NCBI RefSeq assembly: GCF_000417875.1
Contig: NW_006920877.1
Span: forward strand, 4,817 to 68,816
DNA length: 64,000 bases
Origin: Pseudozyma flocculosa PF-1
Lineage: Eukaryota; Basidiomycota; Ustilaginomycetes; Ustilaginales; Ustilaginaceae
Direction: 5' to 3'
Part shown: positions 31,681 through 43,362 of the stretch, piece after piece
Layout: each line of letters begins with the position of its first letter
How positions within the stretch are numbered: position 1 is the stretch's first letter
The notes under the pieces: generated by a model
Told to the model about the DNA's origin: nothing
The model's database searches: none
Seen by the model: the letters and a program-made list of their open reading frames with translations, nothing else
Made by a program: the position numbers and the translations under genes

Positions 31681-34526
31681 ATGCACGCCCAACACCATCA
31701 ACCACACGACAGGCTGGCAGCCCAGCTCGCACACGCTTCCTCTTCCCTCACAACCCCTGCCCAGCAGGTCGTCGCACCGCTCCCAACGCAAAGCGCAACC
31801 CCGCACCTCTCATACAAGCAGCTCAAGGAAGCATGGATCGCAGATCGCCAGGGAAGCTCCCTCGTCCGCATCAACCTCCTCAGCCTCACCATGATCACCA
31901 CCTACGCCCTATGGGCAGTTCATCACCGCGCCATCACTCTGCTCGCACCCAGCAGAGACCGCCAGCATCAGCAGCATCACCATCAGCCCACTCACGCCGC
32001 CACCCTCCTGCTGCACCACATCCTTCGCGTAACCACGGCCCTCTCCCAGTGGCAGCTCGAATTCGCCATCCTCATCCTGCCTGCCATCGCTGCACACACG
32101 CTCCTCTCAGACCACCTCCTCCTCCTCAACCTCGCAATCACTCTCCTCGCCGCCTCAATCCACCTCGAGACCAACGCCGCCATTCGCACCAGCATCCCTG
32201 CATCGCAGCGCGCCGCCCCCACCAATCCCAAGAAGAAGCACTGGTCAAAACGACTCTCGGACGACGACGACGACCACATCGACGAAGACCACGTCTTCTC
32301 AGACCACCTCGCGCCATTCATCCAGGGCGACACACAACCCTCACCCGACCTCGAACCCCCAATACGCGTATCCGTCGACTCGGCCGCAGACGCCGCCCAC
32401 GCCGCCGCCGCTCCCAATGTCCCCTACTCGGCCCCCTCGGCCAGCACCGACTCAGAGACCCCCACATTTCGCACCCCTTCCCCCTTCAGCCCCCTCTTTG
32501 CAGCTTCCCCCTCGAGCAGCGCCGACTTCCGCTCCGCATCGGCATCGGAAGACTCCCACGCTGCCTCCAGAGCGGCGCCGCTCGCGCAGGGCCTCCTGCC
32601 GGGTGGACGCAACACGAGGGCCGGTCTCGCGCTCTCGACGGCCCAGCCTGCCCCATCGCCGCCCGGATCGCGCCTCGCGTCCCCGCTCCTCGGCCCAGGT
32701 AGCAACACCGGCAGCGCTGGCGGAGGCCAGTGGGGCAACCATCGCAGCTCGCTCTCGTCATCGTCACCCCTCTCGCCCTTGGCGCGCAGCGTCATCGACC
32801 CGCTCGAGACCAACAAGAGGGCCGCTGCCAGGGCTCCGCCAGTGCGCCTCGATCCCGCCAACCCCTCGCTCTTTGTGCGCGAGCAGCCCTTCCTCACCGT
32901 GTACCGCTCCCACATGATGCTCCTCACCGCCATCTGCATCCTCGCCGTCGACTTTCCCGCTTTCCCGCGCGACTTTGCAAAGTGCGAGTCCTGGGGGACC
33001 AGCCTGGTGAGTGCCGTATGCCACACGCCGTACGCCGCCGCAGCGCGTCGCTCTCGACCGTCTGAGCCGATCGCTGAGGTCCGAGCGCTGCTCTATTCAT
33101 CCACCCCTCTTGCCCGCCCAGATGGACCTCGGGGTAGGCTCGTTTGTCTTTTCCCTGGGCATCGTCTCCGCGCTGCCCCTTCTCCGGTCGCCGAGGAACC
33201 GATTCGCCCCCCTCAAGGCCCAGCTGCTGCGCGACGTGAGGCGGACGCTGCCCCTTGTCGCGCTCGGCATGGTGCGCGTGATTATGGTCAAGGGCGTCGA
33301 GTATCCCGTGAGTGCCAGGTTGATCGCTGGGCCGTGTCGGTGATCCGGCTCGCCTTGGCCGCTCACCATTCGACTGTATCGTCCCGACCTCCCCCATCCT
33401 TGGTCTCCCTCGACCTGCTTCGCGCCGCAGGAGCACGTCACCGAGTATGGCGTGCACTGGAACTTTTTCTTCACGCTGGCGCTGCTGCCGTTTGCGGCGA
33501 CACTGTCGCGGCCCCTTTCGCGCTCGGTGCGGTACAACTACCTCGGGCTGGCGGTGACGGTGGCGCACCAGGCGGTGCTGAAGCTGACGACGCTCGAGTC
33601 GTGGGCGCTGTCGTCGACGCTGGTGCGCGACACGCTGGTGCGGCAGAACAAGGAAGGGCTCACCAGCCTGCCGGGCTACCTGGCCATTTTCCTGCTTGGG
33701 TTGGACCTGGGCCACTACGCGCTGCCGCTGGACCCGTACTTTGCCTACCGCCGGCTCAACCGGAGGCGGATGAAGGCGAGGCCGGGCAAGTTGGCCATGA
33801 TCCTCGCCAGCCTGGGCGTCATCTGGTGGAGCGCGTACGCGGCGGCGGACCTGAGCGGGCTCGCCGTGAGCCGCCGTTTGGTGAGTGCGACGTGCGGGCG
33901 GGCAGGCGATGGCCACGGTGCCAGCCCGAAAGCGTCGCGCCGCCGACACGATCCTGACGAGCTCCTCTCCCTCTTCTCATGTGCATGCGTGCGCCCGTTG
34001 CAGGCCAACTTGCCCTATGTGCTCTGGGTGACGGCGTTCAACACGACGTTCCTGCTGGGGTATGTGCTGGTCTACGTCTTTGTGCTGAAGCCGCTCGAGC
34101 GCGGTCCAACGGCCATCGTTGGAGGGCAAGCGTCGTCGGCCGGGCAAGTGTCGTCGCTCGCCAACAGCGGCAGTAGCAGCCGCGTGACGCCGCGACTCCT
34201 CTCTGATCTCAACCGCCATTCGCTGAGCGTGTTCCTTGCAGTGAGTGGTGCGAGGGATGTGCCCCTCTGTCTGAAGCTGGCCGTATATTTCCAGCTGCAT
34301 GGCAACTGACGCCCCCGGGCTCATGTGGACCTGCACCTTCCTCTCGACCCGCCCGCCCATTACTACTGCGTCGCAGGCCAATCTGCTAACGGGACTGGTC
34401 AACGTATCGATCGAGACGATGTACGCGCCCGACTGGGCGGCCGTCGTGGTGCTGACGCTCTACGTGGGCGCCAGCTGCGGGCTGGCGACGCTGCTGAGCC
34501 GATTGGGCTGGAAGCTGCGCCTGTGA
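31681..34526 (+). CDS. gwt1: Gwt1/PIG-W glucosaminyl-phosphatidylinositol O-acyltransferase
   Basis: Five exons (31681-33006, 33122-33307, 33431-33880, 34004-34240, 34377-34526), all phase 0, give 782 residues, against about 490 in yeast. Multiple hydrophobic segments are visible. Family blocks include [80 protein letters not shown] and [18 protein letters not shown]. Gwt1 acylates the inositol of GlcN-PI in the ER, an early step of GPI-anchor synthesis. The extra length is one Ser/Ala/Pro- and Asp-rich loop of about 220 residues (roughly residues 175-400), between an early transmembrane pair and the [15 protein letters not shown] segment. A PIG-P-type gene lies one gene away. Confidence 0.92.
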
Positions 34527-34963
34527 AGCGCCGTCGCCGTCGTCGTCGTCGTCGTCGCTTTGCTCAGCTGGCTACAGTTCGAGGGGGCGAGTTGGATGTA
34601 ATGTACAAAAGGCACGTTGGTCATTGTGGCCGTCGCCGTCGCCGTTGCCGTGGCCGTCCGACCAACTACCGCTCCGACCAAGGAAATGAGGGAATTGCAG
34701 CCGGCCTCTGTGTCACGTGAGCGCGTTGGCGTGCGCAGGGCGGCGGTTTTGTGTTACTTTTCAGCGGCGGCTCGACCTCCACCAGCCCCCCGCCCCCGCC
34801 GCCTCGCATCCATCCGCTCGCCTTCCCTCCTCGTCTCTTGCCGCTTCCATCCCGACGTCCCTCCTCCTCCTCGCCCTCATTGACTCCAGTTGACCGCTAC
34901 CACCATCGATACCCCACCTTTCGTGCGCTGCAAACGCCCATATACCCCCGACGCACGCACGAC
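34527..34963. promoter_or_regulatory. Intergenic spacer upstream of the coiled-coil gene
   Basis: It contains a GTC trinucleotide run near 34530-34556, a GCCGTC/GCCGTT hexamer run near 34629-34660, and a possible CATATACCC element near 34938. Confidence 0.4.
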
Positions 34964-37900
34964 ATGTTTTCAAAGGCGCCCCGCTTCCCGCAACGGCGTG
35001 AGTGTGTCTCTCCCGCTTCGCCGTCCCTGCCACCGATCGTGCATCGACCGAATAGACTAGCTGACTTGCCCTGCCTTGCACTTTCGCGCCGCCACAGCGC
35101 CAGACGAGATACCCGGGCCAAACTCGTACGACCCCACCGAACCGCAGGCGCACTGGAAGCAGGGCGTCTTCCCCGACCACGCCGCCACACAGCCCCGCAA
35201 GGCATCCTCATCCGCCGCCAATGGCGACAGCCGGCGCGTCCTCTCCTCGTCGACCAAGGCCAACATGCCACCCTCAGCCACCGCCAGTGCGACAGCGACA
35301 GCGACAACGCAGCAAAAGCACCTCGCCAAGCTCGAGCAGCACCTCGCCCGCGCCACATCGACCATCGACGACCTCACCCACGCCAGGACCCAGCTCGAAA
35401 ACGAAAAGACCGACCTCGCCACCGAGCTACGCCTCGCACAACAGCGAGAGGCAAAGCTCAAGGCCACGCTCGAAAAGTCAGAGAGGGCCTCGGCGGGCCT
35501 AAAGGAAAAGTCGACGCGCTACAACGACCTCCAGGCCAGGCTCGAGGAGCTTCAGAAGCTCCACGCAGAGTCCAAGGACAAGCGCGCCAGGGAGAACAAG
35601 GAGCTCAGCAGGGCGCTCGATGCAGAGAGGGAGAAGCGGAAGGCTGCAGACGAGCACGCCGAAAACCTCGAGGCCGAGGCTCAGAGGTGCAGGGACGAGG
35701 TACGGGCAGAGAGGGAGCGCGGAGAGAAGGCCTCCGAGCAGCAGCTCGCTCGACTGCGCAAGCTCGAAAACGAGGTCGAGGGGCACAAGCAGACACAGGC
35801 CAGACTGCGCGAGCAGCTGCACCAGTCCGAACAGCACTCGGCCCAGCTGGTAAAGACACTCGACGACGAACGACGCACCCTCCGACAGGCATCGGAGCGA
35901 GAGCAGCAGGACCTCGAGCACCGCGTCGAGGAGCTCCAGGCGCTCCTGCAGCAGGCCGCGGCAGGGCGAGACGAGGTGCGACTCGAGCTTCAAGACGCCG
36001 AGGCCGAGCACGAGCGAGAGGAAGCGGTGCGGTCGCGCAACCTCGAGCTCGTCGCCCGTGCCGCCGGACTCGCGCTCGCACAGCAAAAGCAGCAGGCAGA
36101 CGAGGAAAAGGCCGACCTGCGCACCCGGCTGCTCGCCGCGCAGCGCGAGGAGCTGCGCGTGCGCTTCGTGGCGCAGGAGAGGATGGACCAGATCCAGGAA
36201 CTCGTCCAGGTCGTCCGGCAGGTCCAGGACGACCGCGATGCGGCCAAGGCGGTGGCCATCTGCGCCGACGGCGATCTGGCCTCGCTGTTGCAAGAGCGGC
36301 GCCTGGACCGTCCGGCTGGCAGCGGCGCTGCGACCGAGTCGACTTCGGAAGACGATGGCGATGGCGACAGCTGTGGCCCTCAGGACGCCCTCAGCGACGA
36401 GGACGACACCGATGCCCTCGACCGCCTGTTCGCCTCGGACGCCGCGGCGCAGGCGCTGGAAGAGGCGCGCTTCGAGCTGTCGATCCAGGCCAGCCGCACC
36501 GCACAGCTCCAGGACGAGATCGCCCACCTGCACGACACGCTGCTCGACACGGCGCGCGAGCACAAGACGACGCTCTCGACGCTCTCGCAGCTGCGCGCGC
36601 AGCTCGATGCCGCCGTGGCCGATTCGGCCGCGAGGCAGGCGCAGGTTGACGCTCTGGCCGCGCAGGTCGGACAGGGCGAGAAGCACCGGCAACGACTCGA
36701 GGAGGCGCTCGATGAGATGGCCGAGGCGCGGCGACAGCTCAAGGTGCAGGTCGAGGCCAACAAGGGGCTGGCGAGCGCGCTGAGCAATGCCAAAGTCGCC
36801 GAGGCGGCGCTCGTCGAGGAGCGGAACAGGTGCGTGCCGGTCCTGTCGCGGGCCGACTGCAGCCAGCGGGAAGAGGGAGGCCCAACCAGCCAGCCGACCG
36901 ACCGACCGACCCATCGACCCATCGACTGACTGACTGACTGACTGACACCCGACACCCCCCTCCACGCCGTATTGCCCTTTCATCGTGCACGTCCGTCGTC
37001 TCCCTTTATTTCCCCGCCCCCCGGCAGTCTGACAACGACGGTGGTCGAGCTGGAAGCCTACCGAGAAGAGTACGAGCGTCTGTGTACGCAGACGCGCGTC
37101 CTGGTGGATCGGCACGCGCTGGCCGAGACGGAGCGGCACGCGCTGACGGAGCTGACGACGTCGCTGCTGCGGCACACGAACCCGGCGCAGAAGATTGTCT
37201 ACCTCGACCGGATCCGCCGGCAGCTCGACGAGGTGCAGGCCGAGAATGTCGAGATCAAGGTCGAGCTGGAGCGGGAGCGGGCGTGGAGGGTGGAGATGGA
37301 GGCTGAGCTGAGGATGTACAAGGCCGTCGATGCGCCGCTTTCGGTGCGGCCGCGGGCTGAGGTTCGGAGGGTCGAGAGGAGGAGGGAGGGCGGCTTGGAG
37401 GGTGCGGGTGTTGCGGCTTTGAGGATTGCGGAGGCGCAGGAGGAGGAGGAGGAGCACGGGCACGAGGAGGGGCAGGAGGGGGAAGACAGACGCCGCTCGA
37501 TCCTCGCCCGATCCCAACGCAGCACGACCACCACCAAGCCGTCCTTGGCTTTGACGACCACGACCACGGCGGCAGCAGCGGCAGCGGCGCGCACCCGACC
37601 GAGGACATCGCTGATCAACAGCGGAGCACTGCGGCACCGTCCCTCGTCCTCGTCCTCCACCACGGGCGTCGCGGCGCTTCTATCATCATCGACATCGTCC
37701 CAGCCTCGCGGTCTGCCCTCATCCTCGTCGCATTACGACGGTACGACGCGCATCCCGGCACCGTCGGAATCTACACCTCTCCCCGCCACCACGACGGGGA
37801 AGGGGAAGGGGATGGGGGGTGCGACGAGGAGGAAACTACGACCGTCCCTCGTCGTCGGTACGGCTCGACGCGTCCCTTCTCTCCTTGCCCCCCTCTTCCC

Positions 37901-38143
37901 CCTCCCCCCTCCTCCTCCTCCTCCTCGAGGGGGCCGGGAAGACGAGGTGCAAGACCGTCGAGGACAAGACGGGGTGGTGCCGCGGGGCTGACGACGATTC
38001 AGGCCGGTTCGTCGCCCGATTCCCAGCTGTCGCTGCACGATGAGGAGGAATGGATGTCGCATGATGACGACGACGACGGCGGGGAGGGCGAGGGGAGAGA
38101 GGCGAGGGGCGAAATGACGCTGGATGAATTGGGACGACGCTAG
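34964..38143 (+). CDS. Long coiled-coil protein with HMMR-like ends
   Basis: Exons 34964-34997, 35098-36829 and 37028 onward are clear. Exon 1 (34 nt) plus exon 2 read MFSKAPRFPQRPPDEIPGPN, like the KAPRF...PGPxxYD start of HMMR-type spindle proteins and SHIPPO repeats. Residues about 75-560 are almost continuous coiled coil (LARATSTIDDLTHARTQLEN, ELSRALDAEREKRKAADEHA). Exon 3 carries TNPAQKIVYLDRIRRQLDEV, similar to the HMMR C-terminal helix. The 3' end is uncertain. The exon-3 frame stops at 37991, but from about 37990 to 38143 another frame has coding-like codon use and ends MTLDELGRR. This implies a further intron, for example 37858-37946, giving about 930 residues. A microtubule or spindle-pole role is inferred from similarity only. 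Confidence 0.7.
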
Positions 38144-38148
38144 ACGTC

Positions 38149-38173
38149 TCGCCTCGCCTCGCCTCGCCTCGCC
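38149..38173. repeat. CTCGC pentanucleotide microsatellite
   Basis: About five CTCGC units follow the presumed 3' end of the coiled-coil gene, in the short convergent gap before the CIA30-PIG-P gene. Confidence 0.85.
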
Positions 38174-38306
38174 TTGTCCTGCCTCCTGAACGCGCACCGG
38201 CGCACTGACAACGTCGATTGTTGTACACCGAGCCCTTGTTCGTCGTTTATTGTACATCAAGCCCTCGTCTCGTCCCCCCTTTGCTGGTGACGACAAACGC
38301 GACGGG

Positions 38307-40446
38307 TTACGATTCAGAAACCAAAACTGGATCTCCCGCCATCCCTTTGTCCTGGTCCTTGTCCTTGTCCCTGTCCTCCCTGTCCTCCTCGTCCTCATCC
38401 TCCTCGTCGTCCTCCTCCTCGTCCTCCTCCAACGACGACGACAGCGACGACGACGACGACGACAGCGACAAAGACGACGACGACGAAGGGAGGAAGAGTT
38501 GACGCGACACGAAACCGGGCGGGAGGTCGTATACGTCATCCGCGAGCGGTCCTCGTTCTCGTCCTCGCGCTTGGCTGCCGCCGTCGCCGCTGTCGGTGGG
38601 GTGGCGTGCGGATCCGGTGGATCGGACCGTGTGGCCCTGTAGCGGATGTCGGATCTTCTTTTCCTCCTCGTATCTCAAGGAGCTGGTCGAGGAGGAAGAG
38701 GGAAGGGGGACATTGAGGATGTTGGCGTGTGGATCTGCGCGTCCCACCACCCCACCCCACCCCCGCGTCGTCCATCCATGTCGGCAGTGGGAAGAGGGTA
38801 GAACGGGGTTCCGGGTCAGAAAGACGAGATCACGCCACCTACCGAGGCGGGAAAGGGGAAAAGAGGGGGGGGGGGGGAGACGCATCGCACCGCGACGGCA
38901 CTCACCCACGACGTTATCGAGGTCCTGTAGGTCGGGCGTGTTGAGCAGGTTGAGCGACATGAAGCCGCCATACACGCCCAGCACGGCGATGAGCGACCAC
39001 GCCGGAAGCAGATATGCCCATTCCCTGGTTGATACACGCAAAGAGGGGGGAGGGGTCGGTGGTGGCCCGCAGGAAAGGTTTGCGTCGAGTCGTATGCACA
39101 ATCAGCCCCCCGGTCCCACTATCTTCTCCCACTCTTGGCCCCCCCGAAACCAGTCATTCTCTCGTACCGCCGCCCGCCGCCATCCGGCACGGTAGAAATG
39201 GACCGGCCTCCCGCCACCGTCCCGCTATCGTCCCCCTAGGCCTTGGTCTGGGCACCCGCGTCCACGCACCGGTTCGGGTACCACGCCACGCCGACCTTTT
39301 GCAGCGCCCAGTCGGGCGTCAGGCCCCACACGGTCCAGACGAGGTAGAGGACCGTGGCAAAGATGAAGAGCGCAAAGCCGTAGTACTCGCCCGACGACGT
39401 CGACGACGGCAGGGCGGCGGCCTTTTCCATATCGACCAGGTCCAGGTCCAGGTGGCGCTTTGACGGCGACTGCTGCGACGGTGCCGGCGCGGTGGGCGCG
39501 TGGACGATGGCCGAGAGCGAGTGGATGGTGAGGGCAAACTCGCCGGCTTGTTTCTGGTGCAGCGCGACGAAGACGGGGGGAGGACGAGGGAACGAGAAGA
39601 TGGCTCCGACACGTCAGCGGGCGATCCTGGGCCAGACTGCGAGGTCACCCCACGGCACCGCCTACTACTCACGCCAAAGTTGCTGCGGGCCATGATGCTC
39701 CACTCGTGCGTCTCTTGGGGCAGGAACTCGCCCGGGTCCTCTGCGGGCCTGCCGCGGTAGGTGGGCTTGAAGTCGGACCAGTGCGCGTCAAAGGTCCAAA
39801 AGGCGTCGCCGTCGCCGTCGTCGTCGACGAGGTCGGTGCGGGGCAGGGTGGCGCCGTCTGGGGTGCAGCTGTTTGGGTCGTGGCAGGGCAGCTGGATGTC
39901 CCACTCCCAGACGAGGGAGCTCTGCCTCCTGCCGTCGGGGCGGGTGGTGGGCGCCTGGGTCTTTATGTTGACGACGTAGCGGGTGACGTTGCCCGGCTGC
40001 GGTGCGGGAGGCGACGAGGTCGACGCGGTCAACGAGGACGCCTGGACGCGGCGAGGCGGGCTGCGGGGGTCCTGCCTGCGCACGCGTAGGCGGAGGCCAT
40101 CGAAGCGCGCCTTGTCGAGTCTGACGGGGAAGCCGTGGTCGTTTGCCTGGGATGCGAAACCGGCGCCTCCGAGGGCGGTGATGTCGAGGTTGCCCGAGAA
40201 CTCGAGCTCGCCCGTGTTGGCGACGAGGCTGACGTTGCTGCTGCTCTTTCCGCCGCGGACCGTGTCGTCGACGTTGGTAAAGTCGGCCGGGTTCCAGCGC
40301 TGGGCGGGTGGGTGTGCGTGGTGCGGGAGGTAGAGGGGTACTTGGTCGCAGTGGGAGGGCATGGTTGCGAGGGGCAGCGATGCGGCGAGGCGGGCTGTGG
40401 TGCAGAGCCAGAGGGTTAGGGCGGCGAGATTGAGCGGCGGGCGCAT
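38307..40446 (-). CDS. Fusion protein: secreted-type CIA30 domain + PIG-P (GPI-GlcNAc transferase subunit P)
   Basis: Minus-strand exons 39673-40446, 39270-39553, 38906-39024 and 38734-38307 give 534 residues in one frame. The N-terminus has a signal-like stretch (NLAALTLWLCTTARLAASLP). A CIA30/NDUFAF1-type beta domain follows: DDTVRGGKSSSNVSLV, LDITALGGAGFASQ, YVVNIKTQAP, TYRGRP and WSIMARSNFGKQAGEFALTI. After about 40 residues the same exon enters the PIG-P domain. First comes EYYGFALFIFATVLYLVW, then WALQKVGVAWYPNR, then across a splice EWAYLLPAWSLIAVLGVYGG and LNLLNTPDLQDLDNVV. The end is the PIG-P-like PLADDVYDLPPGFVSRQLF and an acidic Ser/Glu/Asp tail. PIG-P is a two-pass subunit of the ER enzyme making GlcNAc-PI. 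A Met at 39430 could start a standalone PIG-P, so separate or alternative transcripts are possible. Confidence 0.82.
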
Positions 40447-41382
40447 GTCGGGGGTCAGGGGCGGGATGGAGATGGAGATGGAGACGGAGGGGGAGGGAGA
40501 AGCCTGGTCAGCGCAGGGAGGCCAGAGGGGATCGTCGGGAGGGGGCGGCTTACGAGGGGAGGCCAGGGTGTGGTGTAGGCTGTCGATGTTATATATGATG
40601 GGCGATGCGGATGGCGAGCTAGCGGTGACTAGCCTGGAGAGGTGTTGAGCTTGGTTGGCCTTTGTGATTGTGCCTGGGGCATGGTGGGTGAGCGACAAGA
40701 GGCTAGGGTGGTGGGTTAGATAGCGGGTTGCGTCCCTGGCTCTGCCACCGTGCACCCCGCGGCCCGGGAGGCGCAGCCGTGGTACGTACGTCTCGTCTTT
40801 GGCTTTTGGCACCTCGGTCAGCGTCGCATGGCCAGGGCGCCCCCACGGCCACCTCGTCGGCTCTTAACTTAGCTTGTGTTGCGCCGACCAGCTCCAAGGC
40901 GCCAACCCATGGGCAGCGCCAAGCTCGTCAAGGTCCAGACGTACGTACTTGGCCCGCCCTGTTGCCAGCTTGGCGCTGGATCCCCACGGCCCACGGATAT
41001 TCAATCCCGGCCTCGATGCTGGCGCCGGTAGTCACGGCTCGTGCAAAGCGCCATACAGACGCAGTAGTGACACCATCTCGTCCAGCGACTGCGGTAGCGG
41101 TGCTCAGGCCTTAGCTTGCCGCCCCGACGTGCCATCCCAGGCCTGTCTAGTCGACTAGACAGGCCAGGCCAGGCCGTGGCCAAAGCGCGCCGTGGCGAGT
41201 CCGGCCTTCGGCTCACGCCCTGATCCGACGGCCGAGTGCGAGTGCGAGTCGGATCCAACCAGCTTCCACCTCGTCTCTGGCAGCCACCACCTCTGACCAT
41301 CCTGCCATCCCTCGCCTCTGACACTCCTCTCGCTCGCGCGCCCTGGACATCCTAGCAGACGGCAGCAAAGCAGGGGTCAAGA
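40447..41382. promoter_or_regulatory. Divergent promoter (CIA30-PIG-P / HIT gene)
   Basis: The gap of about 0.9 kb contains the minus-strand TATA box at 40589, GTACGTACGTCTCG near 40780 and an AGGCCAGGCCAGGCC motif at 41161-41175. No gene is supported. Confidence 0.5.
40589..40596 (-). promoter_or_regulatory. TATA box of the CIA30-PIG-P gene
   Basis: ATATATAA on the minus strand lies about 145 bp upstream of the ATG at 40446. Its position supports transcription starting before the CIA30 part. Confidence 0.55.
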
Positions 41383-42215
41383 ATGACGACCCACACTCTG
41401 GCCCAATTCAACGCCTCCAAATCCCTCCCATCCGCCCCTCTGTCGTCGATGGACGAGAGCTGCGCCTTTTGTCGCATCGTCTCGCGCTCCCTGCCCGCCC
41501 ACGTCGTGTACGAGGACGAGTCGACCCTCGCCTTTCTCGACATCCTCCCGCTTCGCCGTGGACATACCCTCGTCATCCCAAAGGCACACGTTCCCACCCT
41601 CTCGCAGCTAAGCCCCCATCAGGCTGCCACACTTGCACAGTCGCTCGTTTGCGTCTCGGCGGCTGTCGGTAGAGGTGAGTGGCGCCCTGCGCGTGCGCAC
41701 AGAGACGGCGAGGGCGAGGGCGAGGGCGAGGAGGGCGTGCGACGACGGCCATCTCATCATCCCCTTCCTCTTCGCACCACTTCTGCCATCGACCTGCCGT
41801 GTCCTGCTCGTGCGGTGCGCGCTACCAGCCATGGGCGACGACCGCCTACAAGTCATCACCAACCAGATCTACGCCCAGATTGTACCCCACGTACGTCGCT
41901 TGTCCCTCCTCCCCTTACTCCCCTTCCCTCGCCTTCTGATCACATCCCTTCATCATCTCACCACCTCACTCCTCCCACGCTTCGCTCCAGGTCCATTTCC
42001 ACATCGTTCCAGCTCCCCCGCTCCCCTCCTCGTCGTCGGCGCAGGGCAAAGCGACGGCGACGAAATCGACCAATCCCATGTCCCTCATGGGTCTCGGCCA
42101 CGGCCGCGAGGAACTCGACGACGACGACGCAGAGCACCTCGTCAAACTCATACGCCACCACATCGACCACCCGCCTTCCTCCGACGACGCCAGCGACGGC
42201 AAGGCAAAGCTCTAG
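41383..42215 (+). CDS. Histidine-triad (HIT) family protein, Hnt-like nucleotide hydrolase
   Basis: Exons 41383-41674, 41829-41890 and 41991-42215 give 192 residues. The HIT start block is CAFCRIVSRSLPAHVVYED followed by FLDILPLRRGHTLVIPKAHV. The nucleotide-binding triad is formed across the exon 2/3 junction: His118 closes exon 2 (IVPH) and exon 3 continues VHFHIVPAPP, giving the H-x-H-x-H pattern at 118, 120 and 122. HIT proteins of this type hydrolyse nucleoside 5'-phosphoramidates or related nucleotides. The tail is acidic with DDDDAEHLVKLIRHHI. An internal Met (MDESCAFC, residue 23) is an alternative start that better matches family length. Confidence 0.88.
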
Positions 42216-42452
42216 AAGCGCGCAGCAGCAGCCGCGCCACGACGTTCCCGCGGATGTCCATCGGCATCCGCCCTGTGCTCTGCATCGAATACCCCCGGCC
42301 TGCTCGCAGCGCCATGCCACAGGCTCACAATCAACGAACGAGCGTGTGTTCGCGCGTGTGTGTGCTGCCAATGGCAAATGCTGTCTTCGACTTCCGCTCT
42401 TCGTCTCCCGCCGCTCCGACTCTTCTAAGTACACCGCACGGGCGCCCGCAAC

Positions 42453-43362
42453 CTACTCCGAGGAGCGCTTGATCTTGAGACCCGACAGGTCCGCCTGCGT
42501 GCCCGGGGCAATGTTGTGCGGCGAGGCCTGCTCAAACGTCCTGTAGTTGCGATGCAAGAGGCGGGGCGGTCAGAGGAGCGGGGGGAAAAGAGCAAGGCAG
42601 CAGACGAGGAGGTTGCCCAGGCGTCAGCTCAGTGTGCCGCAACGACATCGCACCGACATCGGCCTCCCGCGCGGGCGACAACCGCGTCCACTCACTGAGG
42701 GAACCTGAGCCTGTGGACGGGGGGCCTCTCGGCGTCCTGGAGGAGGAGCCGCTCCTCTGCCTTTTCCCGCGCCATTTCGAGGTGGCGGAGGTTCCTCTCC
42801 TTCCACACCGACGAGGGCGTCGTCCAGTGCTCAATGTAGCGCGTCAGCCACGGCTTGGGCAGCTCGTCGTCCGACTCGTTGCCGGGCGCCGAGCGGCCCG
42901 ACGACGACGCCCGCGACGGGTGCGGGTCGGCGTGCAGCGTAGACAGGCGGTAGATGCCCGCTCCGGCCAGTCCGGCCAGCAGCGTGTAGCCCCAGATCGG
43001 AGAGGTGAAGCCTGCAAGCCGGGTCGTCGAGTCGAGAGGTGGTTGGGGAAAGGTCAAATTGAAGTGGCCGAGTGCGAGGGCGGGGGCGAAAGGAAGAGGG
43101 GAGGTCAGAGGATGCTCGCGCCAGTGATTCCATGCCCCGATATGGGCCTCGCACTATAGAGTCAGGCCGAGGCCGACCGGAACGCACCTTCGGGAGGGTA
43201 CTCGTCTTCGGCCGACGAGGACGAGGCCGACGACTCGGCAGCCTTGACGGCGCGGGTCGAGTGGATCGATCGGACGGCGTGGAGGGACGAGGACGAGGCC
43301 AGGTTGGACCTCGAGACGACGGCGACGGCGCGAGCCCGCGCAGCAGCTGCCATGGGCGCCAT
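42453..43362 (-). CDS. Small mitochondrial single-pass membrane protein, possible complex I accessory subunit
   Basis: Minus-strand exons 43188-43362, 42696-43011 and 42453-42540 give 192 residues. The N-terminus is a strong presequence (MAPMAAAARARAVAVVSRSN, then HAVRSIHSTRA). One transmembrane segment follows the first splice (SPIWGYTLLAGLAGAGIYRL). The rest is hydrophilic: a conserved-looking block KPWLTRYIEHWTTPSSVWKE, then RNLRHLEMAREKAEERLL. It ends RFPQTFEQASPHNIAPGTQ plus a short Lys/Arg-rich tail. The overall plan resembles NUXM-type accessory subunits of fungal NADH:ubiquinone oxidoreductase, but that match is from memory and weak. Location in the inner membrane is the safer statement. 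It is convergent with the HIT gene. Confidence 0.7.
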
